Source: an uncultured Collinsella sp. | GTDB lineage: Bacteria; Actinomycetota; Coriobacteriia; Coriobacteriales; Coriobacteriaceae | Length of the DNA: 5,596 nucleotides | Assembly (NCBI GenBank): GCA_900552425.1 | Contig: URZR01000125.1 | Span: 1 to 5,596, forward strand | Reading direction: 5' to 3' | Shown: positions 5,193 to 5,596 of the stretch, one piece after another | Layout of the letters: every line of letters begins with the position of its first letter | How positions within the stretch are numbered: position 1 is the stretch's first letter | Made by a program: the position numbers and the translations under genes | Notes under the pieces: model-generated | What the model was told of the DNA's origin: nothing | The model's input: the letters and a program-made list of their open reading frames with translations, nothing else | Database searches by the model: none

Positions 5193-5596
5193 ATGACCGC
5201 ACCCGCATCCAAACTGCTCCAGCCCATTACGGTTGGCCCCCTTGAGCTTAAAAACCGCATTATGTTCCCGCCGCTGACCACCGGCTACGAGGAGCGCGAC
5301 GGTTCCATTGGCGAGCGCAGCCTGGCTTTTTACGAGCGCCTGGCCCGTGGCGGCGTGAGCTACATCGTCATCGGTGACGTCGCTCCCGTCATGACCGCAA
5401 GCCCCACGCCCAAGCTGGCAACCGACGCTCAGATCCCCACGTTTAAGGCCCTGGCCGACGCCGTCCACAAGCACGGCGCCAAGGTCGCGCTGCAGCTGTT
5501 CCACCCCGAGTACGACGTCCCCGGCGTCGGCCGCATGGTCATGGGCTCCATGGCCGCTGCGAAAGCTGCGCAGGAGGCAAAAGCCGCCGGCGACGA
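5193..5596 (+). CDS. Old Yellow Enzyme-family NADH:flavin oxidoreductase, N-terminal part, runs off right edge
   Basis: The frame is open to the window end, giving 134 residues. MTAPASKLLQPITVGPLELKNRIMFPPLTTGYEERDGSIGERSLAFYERLARGGVSYIVIGDVAPV has the start of an FMN-binding TIM barrel typical of the Old Yellow Enzyme family (2,4-dienoyl-CoA reductase/BaiC-BaiH-like ene-reductases): the LKNRIMFPPL motif near the flavin, then the YERLARGG helix and the following strand. LQLFHPEYD appears where many relatives have QLxHxGR, an unusual loop near the active site. Members reduce activated C=C bonds using NAD(P)H and a flavin; the substrate cannot be predicted. Whether the second half (4Fe-4S and FAD/NAD domains of the long class) is present cannot be seen. 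Codons are strongly GCC/GGC/CTG biased, unlike the Abi_2 and AlbA_2 genes, suggesting a resident chromosomal gene. Start chosen from the AGAGGA site. Confidence 0.88.
   Translation, partial: MTAPASKLLQPITVGPLELKNRIMFPPLTTGYEERDGSIGERSLAFYERLARGGVSYIVIGDVAPVMTASPTPKLATDAQIPTFKALADAVHKHGAKVALQLFHPEYDVPGVGRMVMGSMAAAKAAQEAKAAGD

Noticed and set aside
4965..5504. 179-codon minus-strand open frame
   Set aside because: It is antisense to the flavin oxidoreductase coding frame and runs into the palindromic array; it reflects the high GC third positions of the sense gene.

Overview
The window looks like an accessory region of a moderately GC-rich actinobacterium, most likely a Coriobacteriia member close to Collinsella. 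This is judged from the protein sequences, codon use and style of intergenic repeats; no search was possible. A decayed mobile or defence segment (about 1-5052) abuts an intact, GC-rich, core-looking gene that runs off the right edge.

Left part (1-971): the C-terminal half of a tyrosine recombinase (minus strand) and the C-terminal half of a phage-type radical SAM protein (plus strand) meet head to head near 455-478. Both lack their N-terminal halves, so this is a deletion or recombination scar. The radical SAM remnant also has an in-frame amber codon. A strong bidirectional hairpin terminator (948-971) separates it from the next gene.

Middle (1045-3465): an intact Abi_2/AbiD-AbiF-type HEPN gene (minus strand) diverges from an AlbA_2/HATPase_c_4 regulator-like gene (plus strand). 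Their intergenic region carries two adjacent perfect 10-bp palindromes and a larger dyad. The regulator gene is split by a frame change exactly at a G_GGA_AAT heptamer, which has the form of a -1 slippery site, although a one-base deletion in a homopolymer would look the same. Its N-terminus also appears short for the family.

Repeat zone (3462-5052): a module made of the regulator's 3' end plus about 330-380 bp of repeat-rich DNA occurs twice (3352-3786 and 4056-4546). The second copy keeps only a broken 3' fragment of the gene. Each module has a TGTCGCA array with exact 11-bp phasing and a TTCCGGACATT/AATGTCCGG array with identical 21/20-bp spacing. Next comes a striking array of six palindromic units with about 80-bp period, each having ATCTGTAACA and TGTTACAGAT arms around a core of exactly 25 bp. 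The central A/T tract of the core is inverted in two of the six units.

Right edge (5193-5596): the start of an Old Yellow Enzyme-family NADH:flavin oxidoreductase with a good ribosome binding site. The most original material is the set of three helically regular, non-coding repeat arrays, two of them physically tied to AlbA_2/HATPase gene ends.
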